Origin: an uncultured Acetatifactor sp.
GTDB taxonomy: Bacteria; Bacillota; Clostridia; Lachnospirales; Lachnospiraceae
DNA: 64,000 nucleotides
Direction: 5' to 3'
Assembly: GCA_910577035.1 (NCBI GenBank)
Contig: CAJTKW010000001.1
Location: forward strand, 74,642 to 138,641
Below, piece after piece: positions 1 through 10,063 of the stretch. A model generated the notes under the pieces. The model was not told the DNA's origin, searched no databases, and was given only the letters and a program-made list of their open reading frames with translations. The translations under genes were made by a program, and so were the position numbers. The stretch's first letter is position 1. Each line of letters starts with the position of its first letter.

Positions 1-2308
1 CAAGAGCACTGCTTCTTAAGTCTTCCGAGTAATACGCGCCGCCCTTTTGCAGCAGAAGCATGGTAAAGCCCCTGTATGCGCTGGGCGAAGTAGTGGATAT
101 AGTAGTGTCCACGGGAAAGGCAAAGGTCATGCTGTTTTCATAAAGGGTAGGCAGAACCGTCTGCAGCAGATCATCCCAGGTCTCAGGAATCTCTATCCCC
201 AGATCCTCTATAATGTCAGTCCGGTAAATCATACAGGTAAAGTCCATGGTCTCCGGAAAAGCATATACGCCGCCGCTGTACCTGTAGGGCTCAAACATAG
301 TGTTATAGTACTGAGCCGCCAGCTCCTCATATCCTTCAAACTGCGTAAGATCCACCGCCGCCCCTCTGAAGGCAAACTCGGAAGGCAGGTTATAATCCAC
401 ACTCAGGGCTACATCCGGCGCATCATTTGACGTTACGGAAAGCATCAGGGTATTGATGGAGCCGGTGGATAGCTGTCCGCTGGGAATCACGTTTACATTG
501 ACGACGATTCCTGTCTCCGGCGTAAACTGTTCGTCCGCCATCTCCTTCAAAAGCTCACCCCAGTCAGCACCCCTGGCAATCCAGACCTCCAGCACCTTCT
601 GCTCTCCCGACGCGTCGGTTACCATGCCTATGCTGTCATAATCCTTAAAGAAGGACATCACAAAATTCACAGTGGTTGCCCAGGCTTTTTTCAGGAAGGA
701 CGTCTTGGGCACCACAAACTCCGTATCCGGAGACGTAACCTCTATATAATCCAGACACAGGGGACAAATCTGAATGCTGGTGATATAGGTTCCCATGTTG
801 GACAACGCCGTATCCAGCTCGCTCAATGCCCTGGGAATGGTATCCACATCCTTCTCAAATTCCCGCAGCATATCCACAATGGTACGGTAATTATTCTCCA
901 TGGAGGTCTTTTCGTTGCTGATCACCGCCAGCAGCCCTGCCGTTTCCTCCAGCCTGTCCGCTACGTATCCCATCTCATCCGACAGCTCAGGCATACTCCT
1001 GTACAGCTCATACTCATAGTTGGGATCCGGTTCCGTCCCGGTAATCTTTGTAATTTCCCGGGTCAGGTCGGAAAGATATTGCAGGTCATCTATGGTTCTC
1101 TCAATAATTTCCGTAAAGTCCCCCAGCTTTACCTCCAGGGTAAGCTCATGGGTTCCTTTTTCCAGATAGAAAAGATACGGGTTCCCCTCTTTATCGGAAA
1201 GCGTCTCGCCATACCAGATCTTATTGTAATCAAATTGGTAGAGCTTCATTTCCTCAAAGGGAACTTTGCCGTCTATGGTAATCTTTCTGTAGGAGGGCAT
1301 TCCGTTGGTGGTGGACTGGGCCGTCTTCATGTTTATGGTGTACAGGCCACTCTCCGGGACAGTAATATCCCAGGAAACGCTCTGATTTCCCACTCTCCAG
1401 CGGTAACCCCCCACGGTGTTCAGCAGTCTCACGGTTAAATCATAGGGTTCCACATTGGGATCCACATTGTTTTCCCGCCGGATCACGGAATCGTTTCTCC
1501 AGGAGCTGTCCTCCGCCTGAATCTTGACATTACTGCCCTCGGAGGCATTCCTGTACCCCTGCCGTTCATATTCGGCAGATACCTGCGCGTAAGTCATCAC
1601 CGGCTCCGGCGCCGCTATGGTAAGATTTCCGATGCCCATTGCCTGATCTATGTAGCGGAAGGTAAGACTGTGCTTCCCTTTCTCCAGGTAAAACAGAAGG
1701 GGATTTTCAAAAAATCCCTGTCCGTCCTGTAGTCCCACACTCTGCCAGATGCAATCCTCCTCCTGGACGGGCCAGACCTCGTCACCGATACTGTTCCAGG
1801 TGACATTCCCTTCCCGGAATACCCTGTAAAAGCTGATGGAGGCTGCCTCCTCGAAGGGCATGGTGCCGTCAATCAGAACCGTTCTCTGTATCTTGGCCCC
1901 GTTTCCTTCCATCGCCAGATAATCCACCGTAACCTCATAAAGGCCTTCGGAAGCTATTTCAAATTCCCAAGTCACGGAATTATCCTTCTCTCCCGAGTAA
2001 ACCATGATATCCCCGCCTTCGTAATCCACGGCTTCCTCAAGCCTGGCATCTCCCTCGAGGATGGCATCCCGGGCAGACAGCGTAAGCCTGTCCGTCCCTT
2101 CCCGGCGGCCGGCCTTTGCATAATCCTGCAATGCCTGGGTATATCCATAGGTAACATTTTCCATACCCCGCTGGGGCGTCATGGCTTCCCGGTCTATCGA
2201 GGGGATTTCTCTCCTGCTGCCAATCAGATCAAATACCGGCCCCGCTCCCACAAGTACCAGAACAACCGCCGCACCTATGAGCCATTTTTTCTTTTTCCCA
2301 AAATTCAT
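1..2308 (-). CDS. Extracellular solute-binding protein with two fused beta-sandwich modules (partial)
   Basis: The gene runs off the left window edge, so its C-terminus is missing. It opens with a basic stretch and hydrophobic anchor (KKKKWLIGAAVVLVLVGAG), so the protein is exported and probably membrane-tethered. Two related modules follow, each closing with the same phrase (FYLEKGKHSLTF near residue 206 and FYLEKGTHELTL near residue 379), which resemble galactose-binding-like carbohydrate modules. From about residue 565 the sequence looks like a family 1 ABC sugar-binding protein (GQLSTGSINTLMLSV). I chose the ATG with GGCAGGA upstream; another ATG nine codons earlier abuts the pectinesterase stop. 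Sitting directly downstream of pectinesterase, it probably captures pectin oligosaccharides. The family call is by pattern, not by search. Confidence 0.8.
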   Translation of the reverse strand, partial: MNFGKKKKWLIGAAVVLVLVGAGPVFDLIGSRREIPSIDREAMTPQRGMENVTYGYTQALQDYAKAGRREGTDRLTLSARDAILEGDARLEEAVDYEGGDIMVYSGEKDNSVTWEFEIASEGLYEVTVDYLAMEGNGAKIQRTVLIDGTMPFEEAASISFYRVFREGNVTWNSIGDEVWPVQEEDCIWQSVGLQDGQGFFENPLLFYLEKGKHSLTFRYIDQAMGIGNLTIAAPEPVMTYAQVSAEYERQGYRNASEGSNVKIQAEDSSWRNDSVIRRENNVDPNVEPYDLTVRLLNTVGGYRWRVGNQSVSWDITVPESGLYTINMKTAQSTTNGMPSYRKITIDGKVPFEEMKLYQFDYNKIWYGETLSDKEGNPYLFYLEKGTHELTLEVKLGDFTEIIERTIDDLQYLSDLTREITKITGTEPDPNYEYELYRSMPELSDEMGYVADRLEETAGLLAVISNEKTSMENNYRTIVDMLREFEKDVDTIPRALSELDTALSNMGTYITSIQICPLCLDYIEVTSPDTEFVVPKTSFLKKAWATTVNFVMSFFKDYDSIGMVTDASGEQKVLEVWIARGADWGELLKEMADEQFTPETGIVVNVNVIPSGQLSTGSINTLMLSVTSNDAPDVALSVDYNLPSEFAFRGAAVDLTQFEGYEELAAQYYNTMFEPYRYSGGVYAFPETMDFTCMIYRTDIIEDLGIEIPETWDDLLQTVLPTLYENSMTFAFPVDTTISTTSPSAYRGFTMLLLQKGGAYYSEDLRSSAL

Positions 2309-2335
2309 AACAGATCCTGCCTTTTCCTTCTGCAT

Positions 2336-3289
2336 TTACCACCTATTAATGTCCCAGCCGTCGTCACCGCGTAAGATTGTTTCCGGCGATATTGCTTTCT
2401 GCTCCTCCTCGGGGACCTGCTTCACCCAGGCCGCACGTCCGGTGTTCCCTGCGCCGGGGCCGGTGCTTCCCCATTCACTGTAGCGGGAGGTTTCTTCCCG
2501 CTCAGGCTTTCCCCAGTTATGCCAGCCCTCCGGCTTGATGTGGGCACCCATGTAACAGTCCGCAAAGATTACGTTGGCGGCGTCCCTCCAGGGCCTGCCC
2601 AGATATACCGTATTCTTAGCGGCGCTGCTGGTCAGCCGGCAGTCCAGGAACAGGTATCCGTACTTTGTTTCCGGATTCGTGGAAGCTGCCGTAATATATC
2701 CGTTATTTCCGCCTTCCTTTTCATGCCTGTCAACGGAATAGATTTCGCACCCTTTGAATACCGCTGTCCCGTTGCCGAAAATAAAATCCACATCACCTTC
2801 TATGTAACAGTCTTCATAATACTGTCTGTGCTCTATCCCGTTCCGGCATTGGAATCCTGCTTCCCCCGGATTCCCCGTATAAATAGTATCCTGATTGCCG
2901 ATAAAACGGCATCTGCGGAACTTTACGCGATCCGCCCGCACATAGAGCGCCAGAGCCTGCCCTGCAAAGCTTCCGGGACCCGCACTGTTGACAAAGGTAA
3001 TGTTCTCGGCACTGAAATCCGGCGCCCCTATACTCACCGTCTCCGTGCGGAAGGTTCCGTACTCTTTTCCGTAAGCATCCCTGTGAACGGCCCCTATTCC
3101 ATAGGAAATGATTACCCTTCCCAGGCCGATCATTCGGATTCCGGGTTTATTCACATTGACCCGGTTCCGGTATACCCCTTCCTTTATATATATGGTGGTC
3201 TGTTTTTCATCCTCCCCCACGGAATCAATTGCACTTTGAATATCCGCAAAGTCACCTTTCCCAAAAAGCGAAACCGTAATCTCCCTCAT
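2336..3289 (-). CDS. Pectinesterase (pectin methylesterase, CE8)
   Basis: This enzyme removes methyl esters from homogalacturonan. The right-handed beta-helix signatures are all visible: GNQDTIY near residue 131, VDFIFGNG near 165 with the catalytic aspartate, and YLGRPWR near 228 with the substrate-binding arginine. No signal peptide is seen, so a cytoplasmic role on imported oligomers is likely. The ATG at 3289 has AAAGGTG nine bases upstream; the in-frame GTG four codons earlier overlaps that ribosome site and is rejected. The sugar-binding protein gene starts right after the stop, so the two are co-transcribed. At about 317 residues the length is normal for a bacterial single-domain enzyme. 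Confidence 0.93.
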   Translation of the reverse strand: MREITVSLFGKGDFADIQSAIDSVGEDEKQTTIYIKEGVYRNRVNVNKPGIRMIGLGRVIISYGIGAVHRDAYGKEYGTFRTETVSIGAPDFSAENITFVNSAGPGSFAGQALALYVRADRVKFRRCRFIGNQDTIYTGNPGEAGFQCRNGIEHRQYYEDCYIEGDVDFIFGNGTAVFKGCEIYSVDRHEKEGGNNGYITAASTNPETKYGYLFLDCRLTSSAAKNTVYLGRPWRDAANVIFADCYMGAHIKPEGWHNWGKPEREETSRYSEWGSTGPGAGNTGRAAWVKQVPEEEQKAISPETILRGDDGWDINRW

Positions 3290-3317
3290 TTTATCAGTCA
3301 CCTTTCTTTTTTCACTT

Positions 3318-3332
3318 TGTACAAATTGTACA
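3318..3332. promoter_or_regulatory. Palindromic operator candidate before pectinesterase
   Basis: The sequence TGTACA-AAT-TGTACA is a perfect 15-bp inverted repeat about 12 bp upstream of the pectinesterase ribosome site. It lies in an AT-rich divergent intergenic region of about 310 bp (3290-3615) that holds no gene. A regulator or a transcript hairpin could use it; which one is not known. Confidence 0.4.
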
Positions 3333-3615
3333 CTTTATTTTCTTTTTATATTTTACTTCCGGCATTGTGCATAACGCAATTTTCAATTTTTTATTTAGTA
3401 CGGTCAAGGCGACGTATTTATCCTCATTTTTTTGTCCCCTTAAAAACTAAAAAAATGTATATTTCCTGCAAATTCCTTTATTATGAACTGTTTTTTCCGA
3501 ATTTCACTTAAAAAAATGAATATATCTGTTCTCTTGTTTATTTGCCGTGCAGGGATATATAATATATCTGTCAGGTTTTTTAGTTCCCCTTTAATTTCAT
3601 GGAGGAGATTTTGTT

Positions 3616-5853
3616 TTGTTTACCAAACATTCCAAAACCTTTTACAAATATTTATTTTCCTATTTGTCTGTCATGGTATTATGCTTAAGTATCTTAGTAC
3701 TCTTCGTAGTCCTGTACCTCTTCCCCCTGCTGAAATCCAATATAACAGAATCGCATAGTACAGCTCTTATGCAGACTGCGGGAGCCCTGGACGGGAAACT
3801 GGAGCTGCTCTACCAGACAAGCTATCAGCTTGCTTATTCAAACGAAAACCTGATTTCTTATTACATTATGGACGAAAGCCCCATTCGCGATGTAAAGATT
3901 ATCAGCGAGCTGGAAAGCTATTCCGCAATTTCTTCTTTTATAGAAGAAATTGGCCTCCTGAACCCCAAAAGCGAATTTATCTATACCTCCACCGGGGTAT
4001 ATCCCATTGATTTGTTCTTTAAGAACGAATATCAGTATCCTACGGTCAAAAACCCCAAAAATTTGTTTTTATCCTACACCACCAACGTTACCATGTCGGC
4101 CTCCTATACTTCCGCGGCAACCCATCAGTACCATGCCTATATCACCTTTATAAACCCGCCCTACGCCCTGTCCAACCTGCCGGATATTACCATGCTGTTC
4201 TGGGTGAGAGAACGGGAGCTGGCGGAGGTCCTGGATGTACTTTCCTCCGAGTCCTCCTTTTCCGCCATTCTTTCCAACGGCGAATCGATATACAGCTCTC
4301 TGGAATTTGCGTCCGGGGAGCAGGCCAGGGAGCTGTGAACCGCCGTCTCCGACAACGCCTCCCACTTCCGGATAGACAATGAGGATTACGTCCTCTTTAT
4401 CCAGAAGTCCAAGGTAAATGACTGGATCTACGTATATGGCATTGACGAGGATGAGGCTTTCAGCAGCATGAGTGTCATTCGAATGCTGCTGCTTACTGTG
4501 ACGGCAATTGCCGCTGCTGTCAGCATTTTTACTATTTGGTACTATATGCGCCTGAACTATCTTCCCCTGAAAAAAATAAAAATTCTGACAGATAAGCTGG
4601 AACTGCAATATACGGAAAAGGATGAGATAGATTCCCTGAATCATGTATTAGACTATCTTTCCGGCCAAAGCCGATACCAGATTGATATTTTAAAAAACAG
4701 CAAATTGTTGAGCTCCCTGAAGAATTCCCTGCTTTTTTCCCTGATTAAGGGACATGTATCCTCCGTACAGGAGTTCAACAAGGACGGTGCATCCCTGAAT
4801 CTGAAGCTGACCTGGCCTAACTATCAGGTACTGATGATTCAGCTGCGGGGAATCCTGACCGAAAACCACACTGTTGCCGACTGGCTGGAGCGGTTGCTGT
4901 CCTCCGCCTTTTCCGATCAATACGAGGTATATTTCCGGGAGCTTTTTGAAGAAAATCAATACGTGGTGATACTTGCCATGGATGACGGCGTGTGCGGGGA
5001 AAGTGAGACCCGGTGCCGGAATCTGCGTGACATGGCGCTGGAGGACGATATGAGCATGACCATTGGTATTGGCAGAATTTACCGGGAAATTAAAGGCTAT
5101 CAGTCCTCCTGTCTGGAAGCCGACCTTGCCCTCCACAACTCCTTTGTATTGGGACACGGCTCCGTTATTACTTACCGGGAGGAGAATTTCATAGATACTC
5201 CGCTGCTGCTGTATCCTTCCGAAAATTTGAACTCTCTGCGGATGTCCATTCGCTGCGGGGACTACGAAAATTTCAGGCAGCAGGCAGAAACGGTTTTCAC
5301 ACATATTACGGAACAGAAAATGAATGCGGATTATGCCAAAAACCTCTGCAATTCCATAACCGGTATCTTGACGAACGAGCTTCCCCCCGAGGCCCTGCAC
5401 CAAAGTACAAACACGCTGCTTCTTATGTACCATGCGGACACATTGAACAGCTACAGGCTATATTTTAATCAGGTAACTCAGGATCTGATTTCTTCCGTTA
5501 TGCCGGAGGAAGAGCAGAACACGGACCTTCTGACTCAGATACAACAATATATTATGCAGAATTATGACGACTGTAACTTTTCCGCACAGAAAATTGCAGA
5601 TGCCATGAACATCAACAGTTCCTATCTGAGCCAGTTTTTTAAATCCCATACCGGCGAAAACCTCAATAACTACATTGCCAATCTGCGGATTGCAAAGGCA
5701 AAGCGGCTGCTGGTCAGTACCAATCTGTCACTGCCTGCCATTGCCGAGGAAGTGGGATATTATAACCAAAACAGCTTTATCCGCCGCTTTAAACAGATTA
5801 CGGGCATGACGCCGGGCACTTACCGTAAAAAGAAATCTGCGGATTCATTTTAA
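3616..5853 (+). pseudogene. AraC-family membrane sensor-regulator interrupted by an in-frame TGA
   Basis: Start is TTG with GGAGGAG eight bases upstream. The intact product would have 745 residues: a membrane helix near 13-36, an extracytoplasmic sensor domain, a second helix near 286-308 and a cytoplasmic region ending in two AraC helix-turn-helix motifs (FSAQKIADAMNINSSYLSQF and AIAEEVGYYNQNSFIRRFK). Codon 241, in the sensor, is TGA (4336-4338). The same frame stays open on both sides and the protein pattern continues across it, so a single nonsense change (CGA or TGG to TGA) is the simplest reading. The likely role was control of the flanking pectin genes. A fragment restarting at ATG 4468 would keep the DNA-binding end. 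A sequencing error cannot be excluded. Confidence 0.85.
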
Positions 5854-5868
5854 CCAACAGGAGAAAAG

Positions 5869-7878
5869 ATGGAAAAAAATTACTTGTTTACCGGACATAA
5901 TTATGACTTATATACCCCCGAGGCAGGCTGCGGTTATCTGAAACAGACTTCTTCCATGCCTGTCAGGATCCTTTACCCTGAATTGATTGTACAGGGAGAA
6001 AAAGGCGCTGTTATGCCTCCCTGCCCTGAGCATGCCTGCCACCGGAATGCAAACGCTTATGACAATATCGGCATGGCCTTTCGCATGGATCTGCCACCCG
6101 GCGCTTACCATATTGAGGTAACCGTTTTGTCCCGGCCGGAGCAGACTCTTATTTCCGTCTCCGGCATGAACGCGGAGCAGATTGCCCTGAAGACCTTCTG
6201 GGATGCCGCCATGCTGATTCCCAGGATTCATACCGCAGGCTTCACAGGAAATGTCTGGAGCTATGACTACATAAACCCAAGGGACTATATTGAGGTTGAA
6301 ATTGAGCCTGCCGCCCCGGAATGGGAGGTTTCCGTAGCCTCTATCCGTGTCAGCTCCCTGCCGGCGCGGACAAGCACGTCCTGCATCCCCACCATCTTTA
6401 CTCTGGGAGACTCCACTGTGAAATCTTATATATATGAAGAAAACCTGATGTCCGGATGGGGACAGATCTTTGATGACTTCTTTGACCGGGATAAGGTTTC
6501 CGTGTTAAATTATGCCATGGGCGGCCGCTCCCTGTCCTCTATGTACCGGGAAGGACGGATGAATGACCTGTTGCTGAATTCCCGCCCCGGTGATATTCTG
6601 CTGCTGCAAAGCGGGCACAACGATGAGGCCAGAGGGGAACTGGACGGGCCGGAAGCACGATTTGGACGGGGCAATACAGAAGCTACTTTTCAAAAATGGC
6701 TGGACGAATATTTTATACCCGCCGCGGCCCTTATGGACATCCGCCTGATTCTGGTATCCCCCATGACGCGCATTAACGGCGACGCCACGGGAGCTGACGG
6801 GATCGTGTACGGAGGCTTTACAAAATCAAACAGCATTGACTGCCCGGGACTGTTGAAGGCTGCTGCCGCCAGACACGGCCTTCCCTTTATTGATTTATAT
6901 CAGGAAAGCATTCAATACCTGGAAGATGTGGGTGGGGAAGCTGCCAAAGCCCTCTTCCTTTCCGTTGAAGCGGGTGAAACACCGGGCAAAACAAATTCCG
7001 GCAGCTATGCCAACGGCCACCCGGACAATAAATGCGACGGAACCCACTATAAGGAAGCTCTTGCAAAGCAGTTTGCCCGTATTGTTGCCCGGGAAGCGCT
7101 GCACCGGAATCTGATTCCGGAGAATTACTTCCGCCAAGACGTTTTGAAGGCATTAAAGACAGATGACAGCTGCCTGCTGTTTCCCGAGCTGTCAGAAGAT
7201 GTCCAGACCGGCAGAAACGCCTATTACAGAAACCAGATTGAATTTCTTCTGAAATATGGAATCATGGGACGACAGGCAGACGGCTGTTTCCATCCGGCCG
7301 CACCTATAACCGTCGGAGAATTTCAAATCAGTCTGGCAAAGGCCCTGCACCTTTCTGCCTTTCCCGGATATGACGATTTAAACGACACGGCACGGCATCT
7401 CAGTCCTGATCTGCCCCACAGTCTCCTGCGGGAGGATTCCCTTTTAACCAGAGAGTGCATGTCGTGGCTTGTGTTCCGGGCCTTTCTTGCAGCCTTTCCT
7501 CCCCGAACCCTGGATTCCGGAGAAATAAGCTACCAAAAACCTGCCTATATGACGGATTATAACGGCTGCGGAATTACCCCTGACGATCCGGATTATGATC
7601 CCAACCTTACGGGAGAGAGCGCCATGTATTATCCTCTGGTGCCCTGGGAACAGCTTACGGACACCGCTTCCGTTTCCGATACCTTTTCTGCTGCAGCCAG
7701 GGAATGCTATCGTCTCGGCCTGATCCGTTCGGAAACCGGTATCCGGCGGGGACGTATGTGTAACGGAACCCTTTTCCAGCCCCGGTGTACCGTCACCCGG
7801 GAAAAGGCCGCCAAGGAGCTTTATTTCCTTCAGGCCCTGGTTCATGAGATTCATGAAGAAAATGACAGATATTTGTAA
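5869..7878 (+). CDS. Rhamnogalacturonan acetylesterase (SGNH/GDSL hydrolase) with SLH-like C-terminus
   Basis: The enzyme should remove acetyl groups from rhamnogalacturonan. SGNH blocks are clear: FTLGDSTV with the nucleophile serine near residue 180, NYAMGGRSLSS near 217, LQSGHNDEA near 248, and the DGTHY aspartate-histidine pair near 389. The N-terminal ~170 residues form a separate beta-rich domain. After about residue 440 two segments resemble S-layer homology repeats (GIMGRQADGCFHPAAPITVG, and GTLFQPRCTVTREKAA near 630). No signal peptide is visible, which is odd for an SLH-like protein. At 669 residues it is much longer than single-domain family members. It starts 16 bp after the AraC gene with AGGAG ahead of the ATG. 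Confidence 0.88.
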   Translation: MEKNYLFTGHNYDLYTPEAGCGYLKQTSSMPVRILYPELIVQGEKGAVMPPCPEHACHRNANAYDNIGMAFRMDLPPGAYHIEVTVLSRPEQTLISVSGMNAEQIALKTFWDAAMLIPRIHTAGFTGNVWSYDYINPRDYIEVEIEPAAPEWEVSVASIRVSSLPARTSTSCIPTIFTLGDSTVKSYIYEENLMSGWGQIFDDFFDRDKVSVLNYAMGGRSLSSMYREGRMNDLLLNSRPGDILLLQSGHNDEARGELDGPEARFGRGNTEATFQKWLDEYFIPAAALMDIRLILVSPMTRINGDATGADGIVYGGFTKSNSIDCPGLLKAAAARHGLPFIDLYQESIQYLEDVGGEAAKALFLSVEAGETPGKTNSGSYANGHPDNKCDGTHYKEALAKQFARIVAREALHRNLIPENYFRQDVLKALKTDDSCLLFPELSEDVQTGRNAYYRNQIEFLLKYGIMGRQADGCFHPAAPITVGEFQISLAKALHLSAFPGYDDLNDTARHLSPDLPHSLLREDSLLTRECMSWLVFRAFLAAFPPRTLDSGEISYQKPAYMTDYNGCGITPDDPDYDPNLTGESAMYYPLVPWEQLTDTASVSDTFSAAARECYRLGLIRSETGIRRGRMCNGTLFQPRCTVTREKAAKELYFLQALVHEIHEENDRYL

Positions 7879-7904
7879 CCGTTTACGCCTTCCCCCGCCC
7901 GGAT

Positions 7905-8330
7905 GTGTTGAAGTTCCGGTCCGGCATCCCTCTGGCAGATGATGACCTGATGCGGCTGGTGATCCTGCCGCTTACGGTTCCCGGTACGGAAGGGAAACAG
8001 AGTATGCTGGAGAGGATCGTTGACCTGGCTGAACAGATACCGGGCGAAGGGCAGCGGATTTTTACCCTGTCCGGCGTGATAGTTGCAAGTGACAAATTTA
8101 TAAACAGGGATTACATGGATCAAATAAGGAGGCACATCAACATGACACAGTTAGGACAGCTTTATGAGAGGGAAAAAATTGAATATGGTAATCAGAAAGC
8201 AAGGGAAAAAGTTATAGAAATGGCTAAATCCTTGATGGATGAAGGTGACGACCTTATTAAAATTATGAAAGTTACAGGACTGACTGAGGCAGAGTTACTT
8301 CGCCTTCAGGATGAAAATGTAACGGTATAA
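7905..8330 (+). pseudogene. 3' remnant of an Rpn/PD-(D/E)XK-type gene
   Basis: The reading frame matches only the C-terminal part of a family common in Lachnospiraceae: a segment DVLKFRSGIPLADDDLMRL followed by a basic helical tail (YEREKIEYGNQKAREKVIEM). The frame stays open upstream into the end of the acetylesterase gene with no proper start, so the N-terminal nuclease domain is missing. A GTG exists but lacks a ribosome site. I infer a deletion junction next to the pectin locus. Expression as a small protein is possible but not supported. Confidence 0.55.
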
Positions 8331-8575
8331 TAGGTATGCACATAGCTTAGGACCGGTTTTCGCCGGTCCTTTTCTATTATGCCACACCTTTTGTTAAGAG
8401 CGTTTGCGGAAGGATTTGAAGTTTCCGGCTGTTCCTGCCATGCCGCCGCAAAGACGGAGAATGTCGCCAGAATATCCGGGTAAGTGTAAAACAGCACACA
8501 AAAACTGAGTATCACCGCCAGTATGCGCAGACGCCTCTTTCTTTTTGCTTTCAACCATGCACGTTGTTTGTCCAT
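8306..8575 (-). CDS. Small basic membrane-leader protein, possibly the stump of a surface protein
   Basis: The ATG is preceded by a strong AGGAGG. The 89-residue product has a very basic N-terminus (MDKQRAWLKAKRKRRLR), one hydrophobic helix (ILAVILSFCVLFYTYP) and a proline-rich stretch; its tail is encoded across a terminator-like hairpin. The leader resembles export signals of very large Lachnospiraceae surface proteins, so this may be the 5' stump left by a deletion. It lacks the cysteine-ring and charged tail expected of an AgrD autoinducer. VirR-like boxes and a candidate -10 (TATAGT) lie upstream. Function unknown. Confidence 0.45.
   Translation of the reverse strand: MDKQRAWLKAKRKRRLRILAVILSFCVLFYTYPDILATFSVFAAAWQEQPETSNPSANALNKRCGIIEKDRRKPVLSYVHTYYTVTFSS
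8349..8376. terminator. Intrinsic terminator
   Basis: AGGACCGG and CCGGTCCT pair around a six-base loop and are followed by TTTTC. It closes the Rpn remnant transcript on the plus strand and falls inside the 3' end of the minus-strand small gene, which supports that gene's 3' end being unnatural. Confidence 0.7.
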
Positions 8576-8748
8576 AACTGTATTCCTCCTGTAATGCTTC
8601 TGACTCTGCTTATGCGCATAAGCCGCTATCTCCACGGGAACATATGGTTCTTGTCCCTTATTTGATAGGACAAAATTATACAATAAATCAATCATATTTT
8701 TTGCATTTTGGTACACTTTGTCGTACTTGTTTCATCACTATCACTATA

Positions 8749-8776
8749 ACAAAAAACCACTTAAAAAAGTGGTTTT
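8749..8776 (-). terminator. Intrinsic terminator after the kinase gene
   Basis: On the minus strand AAAACCAC and GTGGTTTT form an 8-bp stem followed by a run of T. It separates the kinase pseudogene from the small gene downstream. Confidence 0.6.
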
Positions 8777-8811
8777 GGCAGAATTGGTCGGTTTTTAGGC
8801 AGAATTGGTCG
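8777..8811 (-). promoter_or_regulatory. Two VirR/LytTR-like direct-repeat boxes
   Basis: A 14-bp direct repeat (CGACCAATTCTGCC on the minus strand) occurs twice with a 21-bp period, that is, two helical turns on the same face. Its core resembles the known VirR box (CCAGTTNTNCAC) and has the same spacing. It sits between the AgrC-like kinase and the small minus-strand gene, so a LytTR response regulator probably acts here. No such regulator is encoded in the window. Confidence 0.55.
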
Positions 8812-8840
8812 AAAAAACTTCCACAAACATATTGACAGAC

Positions 8841-10010
8841 TCATAAAATCAAGACCGCACAGGCAGAACAGGTTTCATTTTCTATCTTATAGTCCAGATT
8901 CCCATCGTATTTCCGGCAGACAGAAAGGATACTGGAAATGCCGATACTTTTTCCTGCGGGCAGGCTGCCGGACAGTATCATGCGATCAGAACAAGTGTTG
9001 TTGCACAGAATAATCAGCCGGCTGTCCTGTTGCCGGATATGAATTTCAATACTTAATTTTTCTTTTCCGGACTCCAGACATCCATGCAGCGCATTCTCCA
9101 AGAGATTTCCCAAAAGAGCGATGATGTCGATTTCCCGCATCCCCAGATCTTTCGCAGCATTACACTGGACTGAAAAATCAATGCCGCTTTCCGCCGCCTT
9201 GCCCGCATAAACGGAAAGAATACTGTTAATTGTCCTGTTTAGGGAATATGCTTTTACTGCCGCATCCGATATTTCACTTCTGTATTCACCGATATAGGCA
9301 AGGATAGCAGAATGGTCCTCTGACTTTGCATATCCTGCAATGGTTTCTATATGGTGCCGCATATCATGCCGGAGCCTGCGGTTAGCTTCCTCTGCATTTT
9401 GTAAAATAGACAGCCGTTCGGAAAGATACCCGGCATTCTGACGGATCAGCTCCATCTCCGCATCCTTCTTCATGTAACTGATGTTGATGAATACAACGGC
9501 ATATACTGCGCACATGACAAGGCTGATCGTGATAAATGTGAAAAGCAGATATATATCTGACAAGGCATTTTCTACATACAAAATGGTGACTGCCGCCTGC
9601 AGCAGATAGAACAGCAGGGCAATCAGCGCCAGATTCCACCATCTGCCTTTCTTATTATCCGCAAGGGACTGCAATACCGGCACCGCATATTTTTTATACA
9701 ATACCAGTATCAATAACAGCGCTGCCGTGCGCAGCACATTTACCAGATAATATCCCGCCAGGGCGGGCAGATGCGGCAAAAGCTGCGTAACCATAAGTTT
9801 CAGGCTGTTGTCTATGATGGAAAACAAACCAAAATAAGTAAGGAACAAAAAACTTTTCTTGGGAAGACACTATTTTGAGACAATACAGAAAAAAAGGAAC
9901 AGGCATACCGCAACCCCCAGATATGAGAGCACCACAGTTATACCGCTCACCGCATATGTGTACGCACCCATACAGACAAAGCTGGCCACATACAGGCAGC
10001 TTAAAAGCAC
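8841..10010 (-). pseudogene. AgrC-like GHKL sensor histidine kinase interrupted by an in-frame TAG
   Basis: The restored protein starts at GTG (AGAGGG six bases upstream) and has six membrane helices, then a dimerisation/phosphoacceptor helix (NRRLRHDMRHHIETI) and a GHKL ATPase domain (NLLENALHGC; GKSIGISSILSVCRKYDG). The frame contains TAG at 9870-9872, codon 47, between helices 2 and 3. Both sides keep membrane-protein character in one frame, so a single nonsense mutation explains the break. The 336-residue part after the stop has a TTG but no ribosome site. Such kinases answer peptide pheromones; the response regulator and peptide genes are not present nearby. Confidence 0.78.
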
Positions 10011-10063
10011 AAATTTCCCTCTGCTATATCATAACTTTCATGTCTGCACATTGGTATCAAAGA

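Noticed and set aside
2519..3511. Long plus-strand frame of 330 codons
   Set aside because: It lies antisense to pectinesterase, whose catalytic motifs are complete; the plus-strand product has no recognisable features.
4336..4338. TGA read as selenocysteine or tryptophan
   Set aside because: No SECIS-like element was recognised, other genes use TGA as stop, and a second gene is broken by TAG instead.
8306..8575. AgrD-type autoinducer peptide
   Set aside because: No cysteine-centred ring segment or charged C-terminal tail follows the helix, and the length is wrong.
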